Made by a program: the position numbers and the translations under genes
In this document: positions 1 to 7,874 of the stretch, in pieces
Position numbering within the stretch: position 1 is the first letter of the stretch
Layout: each line of letters opens with the position of its first letter
The notes under the pieces: generated by a model
What the model was told of the DNA's origin: nothing
The model's database searches: none
Seen by the model: the letters and a program-made list of their open reading frames with translations, nothing else
DNA from: an uncultured Alistipes sp.
GTDB taxonomy: Bacteria > Bacteroidota > Bacteroidia > Bacteroidales > Rikenellaceae
Length of the DNA: 64,000 bases
Direction of reading: 5' to 3'
Assembly (NCBI GenBank): GCA_944321185.1
Contig: CALUKH010000005.1
Location: 21,237 to 85,236, forward strand

Positions 1-1545
1 GTCTTCCCGGCCACCGACAGCGGACGCGACCTGGCCAACAACACCTATTTCAGGCAGTATCAGCGGTCGTTCTACGAGAACCGCTACCTCTCCTACTTCT
101 TCACGGCCTCGTACACCTACGACAACCGCTACACGATCTTCGGCTCGATGCGTTACGACGGCACGAACCTCTTCGGCGTCGATCCCAAGTACAAGTTCAA
201 CCCCATGTGGTCGATCTCCGGAGCCTGGAACATCAACCGTGAACATGCGCTGCGCAACGTCCGCTGGCTGGACAACCTGCGGCTGCGCGTCTCGTACGGC
301 GCCCAGGGCAACATCGACCGCACGACCTCGCCCTACATCCTCGGCGAATGGACCACGCGCAATCCGGGAGGTGTCGTCGAGGATGCCATCAACGTCAGCT
401 CGCCCCCCAACCAGAACCTCCGCTGGGAGACCACCTACACCTGGAACACGGCCCTCGATTTCGCCGCGCTGGACAACCGTCTCGGATTCACCTTCGAGAT
501 CTACGGACGCCGCAGCAAGGATCTGATCACCTCGCGCATGATCCCCTCCGAGACGGGATTCGTCACCACGTCGAGCAACTACGGCGAAATCTCGAGCCGC
601 GGTATCGAATTCTCGATCAACACCGTCAACATCCGCCGGCCCAAATTCCGCTGGGAGACCCAGATCAACCTGGCCCACAACACCGACCGTGTCGACCGCG
701 TACTGATCAACGACATGGACTGGAACCCTTCGCTCGAAGGCTATTCGTCGGCGGCGGTCTTCGCGCTGCGCACCGCCGGGCTCGACGCCAATGGCATCCC
801 GATGTTCTGGAAGGACGGGCAGAAGGTCTCGCTGCAGGAGTTCGTCAACTTCCGCCTCGAAGAGACCGACCCCTTCGGTCTGGGAATCCCCGAATTCTTC
901 GTCTACGGGCCGGTCATGGACCAGTCGATTGCGGACGTGCGCAACCGCCTCTCCTACATCGGGTCGCTCAACCCCGATCTGACGGGCGGTTTCAACAACC
1001 GCTTCTACTTCGGCGGGTTCGACCTCACCGTATCGTGCAACTTCGTCATCGGCCAGCTCGTCAAGGAGACCCCCTTCTACTCGCCGACGGCCACCAGCCC
1101 CGGCCAGAACTACACGACCCAGGTGCAGCGGATCTGGTCGCCGGCGAACCCCTCGGGAATCTACCCGGCACTGGTCGGCAACCGGCAGGCCGACGGTTCG
1201 CAGTGGGGAGACACCTGGAGCGAGAATCCCGACCCCTATCGCGTCTACTACTGGATCCTCGACCAGAGCAACAGCTGGGGAGCCAGCGCCCTGTTCCAGA
1301 ATCTCGACATCTGGTACCACCGGATCAACTACCTGCGCGTGAACAGCATCCGCCTCGGCTACACCTTCCCCGAGAAGATCACCCGCAAGCTGCACATGGC
1401 GGGGCTGCGGCTGCACTTCGAGGCCCGCAACCCGCTGGTCATCGCCTCGAACTACGACGGATACTTCGATCCCGAGACCTACGGCAACATCTATGCGCAA
1501 CCGCTGGCGCGAAGCTACTCCGTCGGTCTGAACATCACCTTCTAA
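1..1545 (+). CDS. SusC/RagA-type TonB-linked outer membrane protein (C-terminal part)
   Basis: The frame is open from base 1, so the N-terminus (signal peptide, carboxypeptidase-like domain, TonB box, plug) lies outside the window. The 514 visible residues are the beta-barrel of a SusC-family receptor, with alternating aromatic/polar strands (for example YFFTASYTYDNRYTIFGS) and an aromatic C-terminal strand ending SYSVGLNITF, the usual outer membrane insertion signal. The family imports oligosaccharides or peptides together with a SusD lipoprotein, and the next gene, 13 bp downstream, is a SusD homologue. The substrate cannot be told from this fragment. No glycoside hydrolase follows, so there is no evidence here for a polysaccharide utilisation locus beyond the SusCD pair. 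Confidence 0.93.
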   Translation, partial: VFPATDSGRDLANNTYFRQYQRSFYENRYLSYFFTASYTYDNRYTIFGSMRYDGTNLFGVDPKYKFNPMWSISGAWNINREHALRNVRWLDNLRLRVSYGAQGNIDRTTSPYILGEWTTRNPGGVVEDAINVSSPPNQNLRWETTYTWNTALDFAALDNRLGFTFEIYGRRSKDLITSRMIPSETGFVTTSSNYGEISSRGIEFSINTVNIRRPKFRWETQINLAHNTDRVDRVLINDMDWNPSLEGYSSAAVFALRTAGLDANGIPMFWKDGQKVSLQEFVNFRLEETDPFGLGIPEFFVYGPVMDQSIADVRNRLSYIGSLNPDLTGGFNNRFYFGGFDLTVSCNFVIGQLVKETPFYSPTATSPGQNYTTQVQRIWSPANPSGIYPALVGNRQADGSQWGDTWSENPDPYRVYYWILDQSNSWGASALFQNLDIWYHRINYLRVNSIRLGYTFPEKITRKLHMAGLRLHFEARNPLVIASNYDGYFDPETYGNIYAQPLARSYSVGLNITF

Positions 1546-1558
1546 AAACGTGCGAAAC

Positions 1559-2920
1559 ATGAAAAAACGAGCATATCTTCTTCTGGCGGCACTCGCGACG
1601 GCCGGCTGCAACTACCTCGAAATCGAACCCGTCGGGCAGGTCATTCCCCACAAGACCTCCGAATTCCGCGCCCTGCTCACCACGGGTTACTACGCCTATC
1701 CGTTCGGCGAGGCACAGGCCTACACGGCCCTGCTGGCCGACGAGGTCGGGATGATCGATGCCGGGGCCTTTCTGAATGCCAGCGACGTCGTGCCGCTGGG
1801 CTACAACTACACGTGGCAGTACGGCAGTCAGATGCAGGAGCTGCCCTACCAGTACTTCTACCAGTCGATCTTCTACGCCAACGCCGTCATCGAGAACATC
1901 CGCAACGCCGACGTCGACGACGCCGGGGAGCCCCTCGAGCAGATCCTCGGCGAGGCCTATGCCCTGCGGGCCTACAACCATTTCCAGCTGGTGAACCTCT
2001 ACGGCCAGCCCTACAACCCCGCTACGGCCTCGACCGACCGCGGAATCGTCCTCTCGGGCCATATCGACATCGAACAGTCGTTCCGCCCGACGAGCGTCGG
2101 GAACGTCTACGCACACATTCTCGACGACATCGCCCAGGCCGAAGCGCTGATGAGCCTCGAGCGGCAGCCCGATGCCTCGCGCAACTACCGCTTCTCGCTC
2201 GACGCCCTCACGGCCTTCCGGGCCCGCGTGCTGCTCTACATGCAGCGCTGGCAGGAGGCCTACGATGCGGTCGTCACGCTGCTGGCAAAGTACCCGCTCG
2301 TCGATCTGAACACCGCCACCGCCGAGACGCTGCTGCCCTGGCAGGCCGGTTCGTCCGAGGCGATTCTGGCACTCGACCGCCCCTTCGCCGCTGCAAACGG
2401 CGACCTGCGCCGGGCCTGTCTGCTGTCGGAGGAGATCATCAGCCTCTTCGATGCGGCCAATGACCTGCGCGTCAACTACCTGCAGTCCACCTCCGGAGAA
2501 GGTGACGAACAGCCCCGCTACAGCGTCAACCGTTCGTCGTCGGACCGCATCTCAATCCGCGCAGCCGAGCTCTATCTCATTGCTGCCGAGGCCGGATCGT
2601 ACCTCCCCGCCGAGCTGAGCCAGGCACGCAGCTACCTGCTCGATCTGGAGGCCCGACGGCTCAAGGCGGAAGCGATGGAGGCCCGGCGTACCGAGATCGA
2701 AGAGATGGATGCCGAGGCGCTGCGCCGTGAAGTGGCCGACGAACGGGCCCGGGAGTTCCTGTTGGAGGGCCACCGCTGGCTCGACCTGCGACGCACGACC
2801 CGTCCCGCCATCACCCATTCGTACGAGGGTTCGACCTATACCCTGCAGGCCGGCGATTCGCGCTATACGCTGCCCTTCCCGCAGTCGGCCGTCAACAACA
2901 ACCCCGATCTGAACAGTTGA
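1559..2920 (+). CDS. SusD/RagB family nutrient-binding lipoprotein
   Basis: This 453-residue protein starts MKKRAYLLLAALATAGC, a lipoprotein signal peptide whose Cys would be acylated, placing it on the outer membrane. A GTG three codons upstream (1550) is possible, but the ATG at 1559 gives the better signal peptide. Typical SusD features are the helical TPR-like core (EQILGEAYALRAYNHFQLVNLYG, shortened: ALRAYNHFQLVNLYG) and the C-terminal RAREFLLEGHRWLDLRR motif. It is coupled to the SusC gene just upstream and would act as the lid/binding partner of that transporter. It is somewhat shorter than many SusD proteins. A strong terminator follows. The substrate is unknown. Confidence 0.93.
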   Translation: MKKRAYLLLAALATAGCNYLEIEPVGQVIPHKTSEFRALLTTGYYAYPFGEAQAYTALLADEVGMIDAGAFLNASDVVPLGYNYTWQYGSQMQELPYQYFYQSIFYANAVIENIRNADVDDAGEPLEQILGEAYALRAYNHFQLVNLYGQPYNPATASTDRGIVLSGHIDIEQSFRPTSVGNVYAHILDDIAQAEALMSLERQPDASRNYRFSLDALTAFRARVLLYMQRWQEAYDAVVTLLAKYPLVDLNTATAETLLPWQAGSSEAILALDRPFAAANGDLRRACLLSEEIISLFDAANDLRVNYLQSTSGEGDEQPRYSVNRSSSDRISIRAAELYLIAAEAGSYLPAELSQARSYLLDLEARRLKAEAMEARRTEIEEMDAEALRREVADERAREFLLEGHRWLDLRRTTRPAITHSYEGSTYTLQAGDSRYTLPFPQSAVNNNPDLNS

Positions 2921-2941
2921 TCGACGCCCCCCGCACAAAAA

Positions 2942-2974
2942 AGAGCCCGGTTTTTGCACCGGGCCCTTTTTTTT
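2942..2974 (+). terminator. Rho-independent terminator of the SusCD operon
   Basis: Arms GCCCGGT (2945-2951) and ACCGGGC (2958-2964) flank a 6-base loop and are followed by CC and eight T (2967-2974). It lies 21 bp after the susD stop. Confidence 0.85.
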
Positions 2975-2975
2975 G

Positions 2976-2983
2976 TAATTTTA
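2976..2983 (+). promoter_or_regulatory. Candidate -7 box of the LytTR regulator gene
   Basis: TAATTTTA differs from the Bacteroidetes consensus TAnnTTTG only at the last base. It abuts the susD terminator and ends 6 nt before the ATG at 2990, implying a transcript with almost no leader. Confidence 0.45.
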
Positions 2984-2989
2984 CACGCC

Positions 2990-3757
2990 ATGAAAGCCCT
3001 CATCATCGAAGACGAACCGCTGTCGGTTGCCGAACTGACCAACACGCTGGCCGAGGTAGCCCCGCAGATCGAGGTGGTCGCCACGGCCGCCTCGGTGGCC
3101 GAAGCCGCCGAACTCGTCGGTCGCGTCGACCACGATCTGATCTTCATGGACATCCATCTGGGCGACGGAAACGGCTTCGACATCTTCCGCCGGGCGGAGA
3201 TCCGCGTGCCGGTAATCTTCATCACCGCCTACGACACCTACACGCTCAAAGCCTTCGAAAACAAGGGGATCGACTACCTGCTCAAACCTTTCGGCCGCGA
3301 GGATCTGCGCCGTGCGATCGACAAGCTGGGCCTGCTCGCCCGTCTGGGCGGAAGCTCGGCAACAGGCAGCACCCCTACGGCCGATCCGGCTGCCGGCAGT
3401 GCCGAACCGCTCTATCAGGAGCGTTTTCTGGTGCAGATCGGCGCCCGGATGCGATCGGTGACCGTCGGCGAAGTCGCCTACTTCAGGGCCGACGGCAAGT
3501 ATCTGCATCTGGTGACCCACGACGGAAAGGATTACCTGCTCGACCGCACGCTCACCGAGCTGAGCGAAAAGCTCTCGCCGAGGCTCTTCTTCCGCATCAA
3601 CCGGCGGTTCATCATCTCGTTCGAGTCCATCCGCGAAATGATCCGCTACTCGGGAAGCCGCATCAAGGTCCAGCTCCAACCTCCGCTGCCCGACGGCGAG
3701 GAGGCTCTGGTCAGCACCGACCGGGTGCAGGAGTTCCGCCAGTGGCTCAACCGGTAG
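2990..3757 (+). CDS. LytTR-family DNA-binding response regulator
   Basis: 255 residues. The N-terminal receiver domain (about 1-120) has the acidic pocket IIEDE, phospho-acceptor Asp54 in IFMDIHLGDG, and Lys99 in DYLLKP. A linker rich in Ala/Ser/Gly (about 112-135) leads to a LytTR DNA-binding domain (about 140-255, with YFRADGKYLHLV and RINRRFIISF). The start is the ATG before KALIIEDEP. The in-frame ATG 36 bp upstream lies inside the terminator hairpin and would add non-homologous residues. These regulators usually pair with a membrane histidine kinase of the LytS/YehU type, but none is encoded next to it, so its partner and targets are unknown. Confidence 0.9.
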   Translation: MKALIIEDEPLSVAELTNTLAEVAPQIEVVATAASVAEAAELVGRVDHDLIFMDIHLGDGNGFDIFRRAEIRVPVIFITAYDTYTLKAFENKGIDYLLKPFGREDLRRAIDKLGLLARLGGSSATGSTPTADPAAGSAEPLYQERFLVQIGARMRSVTVGEVAYFRADGKYLHLVTHDGKDYLLDRTLTELSEKLSPRLFFRINRRFIISFESIREMIRYSGSRIKVQLQPPLPDGEEALVSTDRVQEFRQWLNR

Positions 3758-3834
3758 CCCGACAATCCCGGGTCGCCCCCCGTCCATGCCCGGTCCGGCT
3801 CTCTCCGAGATTCTTCGACACCCCTCCATGCACG

Positions 3835-3866
3835 AAAACACCCCCGGCCAGGCGGTCAGGGGTGTT
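3835..3866 (-). terminator. Hairpin after ssb, likely terminator
   Basis: On the minus strand AACACCCC (3866-3859) pairs with GGGGTGTT (3844-3837) and is followed by TTC. The T tract is short. It ends the lpxK-punA-ssb run and sits between convergent genes. Confidence 0.45.
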
Positions 3867-3889
3867 GATCCTTTCAGACGCGGCGCCGG

Positions 3890-4438
3890 TCAGAACGGCA
3901 GATCGTCTGGATCCTCCTCCGGAGGGGTCGGAGCCGAAGCCGGCTGCGATTGCGGAGCCTGCGGCTGCTGGTAGGAGGCCGCATGGGCCGGCTGTGCGGA
4001 ACCGCCCGACGAATAACCTCCCGGTTGCGATCCGCCCTGCTGGTAGCCACCCTGTTGATAACCGCCCTGCTGGTAACCGCCCTGCGGATTGTTCGAGGCC
4101 GGATTGTCCGAACGACGCCCCAGCAGATTCATCACATCGGCCAGAATCTCCGTCGACGTGCGTTTGTTGTTGTCCTTGTCCACCCACTCGCGCGTACGCA
4201 GACGCCCTTCGATATAGATCTGCGAGCCCTTGCGCACGTAACGGTCCACCACATCGGCCAGACCCCGCCACAGCGTGACCGTATGCCATTCGGTGTGCTC
4301 CTTCGTCTCGCCCGACTGCCGGTCGTAGAGGCGTTCGGTCGTGGCCAGACGCAGGCGGGCCACCTTCGTACCCCCCTCCAGCGTCCGCACCTCGGGATCG
4401 ATACCCACGTTGCCGATCAGAATTACCTTGTTTACCAT
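3890..4438 (-). CDS. ssb: Single-stranded DNA-binding protein
   Basis: 182 residues. The OB-fold occupies about 1-110 (MVNKVILIGNVGIDPEVR..., then WHTVTLWRGLADVV and GSQIYIEGRLRTREW). A low-complexity linker of repeated GGYQQ units and Pro/Gln-rich sequence runs to the acidic tip DPDDLPF, the conserved docking site for replication and repair partners. SSB binds ssDNA as a tetramer during replication, recombination and repair. It starts 3 bp after the punA stop and is the last gene of the lpxK-punA-ssb run. The linker is encoded by near-identical 15-bp direct repeats (about 4020-4085). Confidence 0.96.
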   Translation of the reverse strand: MVNKVILIGNVGIDPEVRTLEGGTKVARLRLATTERLYDRQSGETKEHTEWHTVTLWRGLADVVDRYVRKGSQIYIEGRLRTREWVDKDNNKRTSTEILADVMNLLGRRSDNPASNNPQGGYQQGGYQQGGYQQGGSQPGGYSSGGSAQPAHAASYQQPQAPQSQPASAPTPPEEDPDDLPF

Positions 4439-4441
4439 CGT

Positions 4442-5251
4442 CTATTTCAGATTTTTGATCATGCGTTTGAAAAGCAGCTCCATCTTCGCGCCGGCCTTGC
4501 GACCCTGACGCTGGACGTCCTCGTGGTCGCCCACCTCGTCCGACAGTCCGCAGTTCGTGATCACCGACACGCCGAAGACCGGAATCGACATGTGCCGTGC
4601 CACGATCACCTCCGGAACGGTCGACATACCCGCCGCATCACCGCCGATGGCCTTGTAGAAGCGGTATTCGGCCTGCGTCTCGAACGTCGGGCCCGTGCCG
4701 CCGACATAGACGCCGTACTGGAGCTTGATGTTCTCCTCTTCGGCGATGCGCGTCGCCTGGGCGATCAGATCGCGGTCGTAGCAGTTGTGCATGTCCGGGA
4801 AGCGGGGGCCCAGTTCGTCGAGGTTGTGGCCGATGAGCGGATTGGGCAGCAGGTTGATGTGGTCGGTGATGACCATCAGATCACCCACGCGGAACGTCGG
4901 ATTGATGCCGCCCGAGGCGTTCGACACGAACAGACGGCTGATGCCCAGCTGCTGCATCACCCGGATCGGGAAGGTCACCTGCTGCATCGTATAGCCCTCG
5001 TAGTAGTGGAAGCGGCCCTGCATGGCCACCACCTTGTGACCCTCGACCTGACCGAAGATCAGACGGCCCTTGTGGCCCTGGACCGTCGAGACCGGAAAGC
5101 CCGGTATATCCTTGTATTCGAGCGTCCACGCCGTGTCGATCGTATCGGCGAAGCCGCCCAGACCCGTACCCAGGACAATGCCCACTTCGGGGGTGAATCC
5201 CCCCGTATGCGCCTTGATGAAGGCTGCGGTTTGCTTAATTTCCTCTAACAT
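4442..5251 (-). CDS. punA: Purine-nucleoside phosphorylase (trimeric PNP, PNP/MTAP family)
   Basis: 269 residues. It has the family motifs EVGIVLGTGLGGFAD (phosphate-binding Gly loop), MQGRFHYYEGY, SNASGGINP and AGMSTVPEV. It phosphorolyses purine (deoxy)ribonucleosides to the base and (deoxy)ribose-1-phosphate in the purine salvage pathway, in the cytoplasm. Its start overlaps the end of lpxK by 17 bp, indicating translational coupling, and ssb follows after 3 bp. Length and motif order are normal for the family. Confidence 0.95.
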   Translation of the reverse strand: MLEEIKQTAAFIKAHTGGFTPEVGIVLGTGLGGFADTIDTAWTLEYKDIPGFPVSTVQGHKGRLIFGQVEGHKVVAMQGRFHYYEGYTMQQVTFPIRVMQQLGISRLFVSNASGGINPTFRVGDLMVITDHINLLPNPLIGHNLDELGPRFPDMHNCYDRDLIAQATRIAEEENIKLQYGVYVGGTGPTFETQAEYRFYKAIGGDAAGMSTVPEVIVARHMSIPVFGVSVITNCGLSDEVGDHEDVQRQGRKAGAKMELLFKRMIKNLK

Positions 5252-6281
5252 CTTCTTCGAGTTTTTGCAGAAAATCCGTTGCCGAATCTTCGATGAATGA
5301 AATATTGATCGGTTGGTAGTACAAGGCCCGGCGCACCTCTTCGGGGACCTTGGCCCGGTTGGTCATCTTGACGGCATCCTTCTCCGTGGTGACGATCACC
5401 GCTCCGGGATGCTTCCCGAGCAGGGCCTGCAGGGCGTGCATGTCGCGGACCTTGTAGACGTGGTGGTCGTCGAGCGTCATCTCGGCCACCACCCGGTAGC
5501 GTTCGCGCAGCGAGCGCAGGAAGGGACCCGGATTGCCGATACCCGACAGCGCAATCACGTCGCCGCCCGGAACCAACTGTCCGCCGACCGCCTCGTCGGC
5601 ATAGAGCGGCTGGGGCACGAAACTCTCGAATCGCGTGAAGTAGACCCGCTGGTAGGCCACCTGGATCAGCACCTTGCTCATGATCCGCCGATCGATCGGA
5701 GCCATGTGCTCCGGACACTTCGTCACCACGAAGTAGTGGGCGCGGTGCAGCTCCTCGGGCAGATCGCGCAACGTCCCTTCGGGCAGCATGCGATCGTGCT
5801 GCACGGGGCGCGTGGCATCGATCATCACCACGTTGACCTTCGGTTCGACGTAGCGGTGCTGGAAGCCGTCGTCCATGATGATGAGGTCCACCTCGGGGTG
5901 TTCGGCGCGGATGCGGCGGATGGCATCCGCCCGTTTCTCGCACACGACCACCAGCGTCTCCGGGAACTTGAGTTTGATTTGCAGGGGTTCGTCGCCCACG
6001 TCCCGGTAGTGGGAGTCGCACTGCACCTCGCGATAGCCCTTCGTACGGCGGCCGTAGCCGCGAGACAGAAGCGCCACACGGTGCATCTGCGACATGTAGG
6101 CAATCACCATCTCGGCCATGGGGGTCTTGCCCGTACCGCCGACGGTGATGTTGCCGATGCAGATGATCGGGATGTCGAACTTCTCGCTCTTGAGGATGCC
6201 CCAGTCGAAGAGGCGGTGACGCAGGGTCACCCCCATTTTATAGAGGAAGGCCGCAGGAGCGAGCAGACATTTGAGCATCAT
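5235..6281 (-). CDS. lpxK: Tetraacyldisaccharide 4'-kinase (lipid A)
   Basis: 348 residues. An N-terminal hydrophobic segment (about 1-20) anchors it to the inner membrane, followed by the P-loop NITVGGTGKTP and the conserved LSRGYGRRTKGY and DDGFQHRYVEP. LpxK adds the 4'-phosphate to the lipid A precursor, the step before Kdo addition. The gene opens with two consecutive ATG codons (6281 and 6278), either of which could start translation. A -7 box lies 25 bp upstream. It is the first gene of lpxK-punA-ssb and fits with the Kdo genes and MsbA-like exporter elsewhere in the window. Confidence 0.95.
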   Translation of the reverse strand: MMLKCLLAPAAFLYKMGVTLRHRLFDWGILKSEKFDIPIICIGNITVGGTGKTPMAEMVIAYMSQMHRVALLSRGYGRRTKGYREVQCDSHYRDVGDEPLQIKLKFPETLVVVCEKRADAIRRIRAEHPEVDLIIMDDGFQHRYVEPKVNVVMIDATRPVQHDRMLPEGTLRDLPEELHRAHYFVVTKCPEHMAPIDRRIMSKVLIQVAYQRVYFTRFESFVPQPLYADEAVGGQLVPGGDVIALSGIGNPGPFLRSLRERYRVVAEMTLDDHHVYKVRDMHALQALLGKHPGAVIVTTEKDAVKMTNRAKVPEEVRRALYYQPINISFIEDSATDFLQKLEEDVRGN

Positions 6282-6306
6282 TCTACCGGTTTGAACAGTT
6301 CACGTT

Positions 6307-6314
6307 CAAAGGTA
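6307..6314 (-). promoter_or_regulatory. -7 box of lpxK-punA-ssb
   Basis: TACCTTTG on the minus strand is a perfect TAnnTTTG. The lpxK ATG follows 25 bp downstream. It is divergent from the M23 gene promoter about 190 bp away; the GC-rich stretch between them shows no gene. Confidence 0.7.
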
Positions 6315-6502
6315 GTGATTATTCTCCGGATCGCCAAACCCGGCACCGGAATTCTGGCCCGCCCCCGGCAAAATGCGGCGCGGAAGGCCCGCCGCAACTC
6401 CCGGAATCGGGGCGCGTCCGATCGGCGGGATCCGGTCTGCGATTTTCCGACGCCACCTGCCGAAAAGCGCCGGCGACCATACCCCCGTACCGTTTTTTTT
6501 TG

Positions 6503-6510
6503 TATCTTTG
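6503..6510 (+). promoter_or_regulatory. -7 box of the M23 peptidase gene
   Basis: TATCTTTG follows a T-rich stretch (6493-6501) and ends only 8 nt before the ATG at 6519, so the expected transcript has only a few leader bases. Confidence 0.7.
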
Positions 6511-6518
6511 CTTCGATT

Positions 6519-7838
6519 ATGAAGAATCTGCGAACACTCCTCTGCGCCCTGCTCCTCGTGGGAGCCACGGCCTGCGGCCGCCACGCCGCCGAAAACGATA
6601 CGCCCGCCGAAGCGGAAGCCCCCGAAAACCTCCTCTACGGAATCAATGCCGACGACTACCGCATCGAAACCGGCGAAGTCGGCAGCGGCCAGACCATGGG
6701 CGGAATCCTCAACCGGTACGGCATCTCGGCCCTTCAGGTCGACCGCCTGGACAAGGTCTCGACGGAGGTCTTCCCGCTGCGCAACATCCGCGCCGGACAC
6801 AAGTACACGGCCTTCATCCACGAAGATTCGCTCTATGCGCCGCACCTCGACTGGCTCGTCTACGAATCCTCGGTGACCGATTACGTCGTCTTCGGATTCC
6901 ACGACCGCGACTCGGTCTCCGTGCGCAAGGACTGCAAGCAGTACACGCTGCGCCGCACGAAAAAAAGTGCCGTGATCAACTCCTCGCTCTGGGGCGCCAT
7001 CATGGAGCAGGATCTCCCCTACGCCCTGGCCGCCGATCTGGAGGACATCTACCAGTGGACGGTCGACTTCTTCGGCATCCAGAAGGGCGACAGCTTCACG
7101 GTGATCTACGACGAACGCTTCATCGACGACACCGTTTCGGTCGGCATCGGCCGCATCTGGGGCGCCAAGTTCACCCAGAGCGGCAAGGAGTTCTACGCCA
7201 TTCCGTTCCGCCAGGGGGGCAAGATCCAGTACTGGGAGGCCGACGGCGGCAGCCTGCGCAAACAACTGCTCAAGGCCCCGCTGAAGTATTCGCGCATCAG
7301 TTCGCGCTTCACCTATGCCCGCAAACACCCCATCTACAAGGTCTACCGCCCCCATACGGGTGTCGACTACGCCGCCCCGAAGGGTACGCCCGTACATGCC
7401 GTGGCCGATGGCGTGGTGATCTTCAAAGGCTGGGGCGGAGGCGGCGGCAACACCCTCAAGATCAAGCATGCGGGCAATCTCCAGACCGGATACCTCCACC
7501 TGAGCCGCTTCGCCAAGGGCATCTCGAAGGGATCGCGCGTCTCGCAGGGTCAGCTGATCGGCTACGTCGGCTCGACGGGCGCCTCGACGGGTCCCCACCT
7601 CGACTACCGCATCTGGAAAAACGGCACGCCGATCGACCCGCTGAAGATCCCCTCGGAACCCGCCGAACCCATCTCGAAGGAGAACCGGCCGCTCTTCGAG
7701 TTCGTCCGCGACCGCATCATCGCCGAACTGAACGGCGACGTGAAACCCGAAGAGCGCATCACCCAGCTCGATTCGCTGCAACTGCCCGCCGCGGCAGCCC
7801 CCGTCACGGCCTCCGAAGAGAAGAACAGCAACCAATAA
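6519..7838 (+). CDS. M23-family peptidoglycan peptidase-like lipoprotein
   Basis: 439 residues. A lipoprotein signal peptide (MKNLRTLLCALLLVGATAC, Cys19) precedes an acidic linker, a LysM/OapA-like region (about 40-230) and a C-terminal M23 domain (about 275-375). Visible metal-site residues are His279 and Asp283 (HTGVD), His327 (YLHLS) and His360 (GPHLD). The usual HLH motif reads HLD here, so Asp362 replaces the third zinc-ligand His. It probably cuts peptidoglycan cross-bridges at the envelope or activates an amidase. ispD follows after 36 bp, suggesting co-transcription. The start is the first ATG, just after a -7 box. The open frame upstream is non-coding. Confidence 0.9.
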   Translation: MKNLRTLLCALLLVGATACGRHAAENDTPAEAEAPENLLYGINADDYRIETGEVGSGQTMGGILNRYGISALQVDRLDKVSTEVFPLRNIRAGHKYTAFIHEDSLYAPHLDWLVYESSVTDYVVFGFHDRDSVSVRKDCKQYTLRRTKKSAVINSSLWGAIMEQDLPYALAADLEDIYQWTVDFFGIQKGDSFTVIYDERFIDDTVSVGIGRIWGAKFTQSGKEFYAIPFRQGGKIQYWEADGGSLRKQLLKAPLKYSRISSRFTYARKHPIYKVYRPHTGVDYAAPKGTPVHAVADGVVIFKGWGGGGGNTLKIKHAGNLQTGYLHLSRFAKGISKGSRVSQGQLIGYVGSTGASTGPHLDYRIWKNGTPIDPLKIPSEPAEPISKENRPLFEFVRDRIIAELNGDVKPEERITQLDSLQLPAAAAPVTASEEKNSNQ

Positions 7839-7874
7839 TTTCTTATCCGACAGACCGATAAGCTCTACCCCGTC

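Noticed and set aside
40-2920. A polysaccharide utilisation locus with more genes
   Set aside because: Only a SusC end and SusD are present, followed by a terminator and an unrelated regulator; no hydrolase or sensor of the SusR or anti-sigma type is seen.
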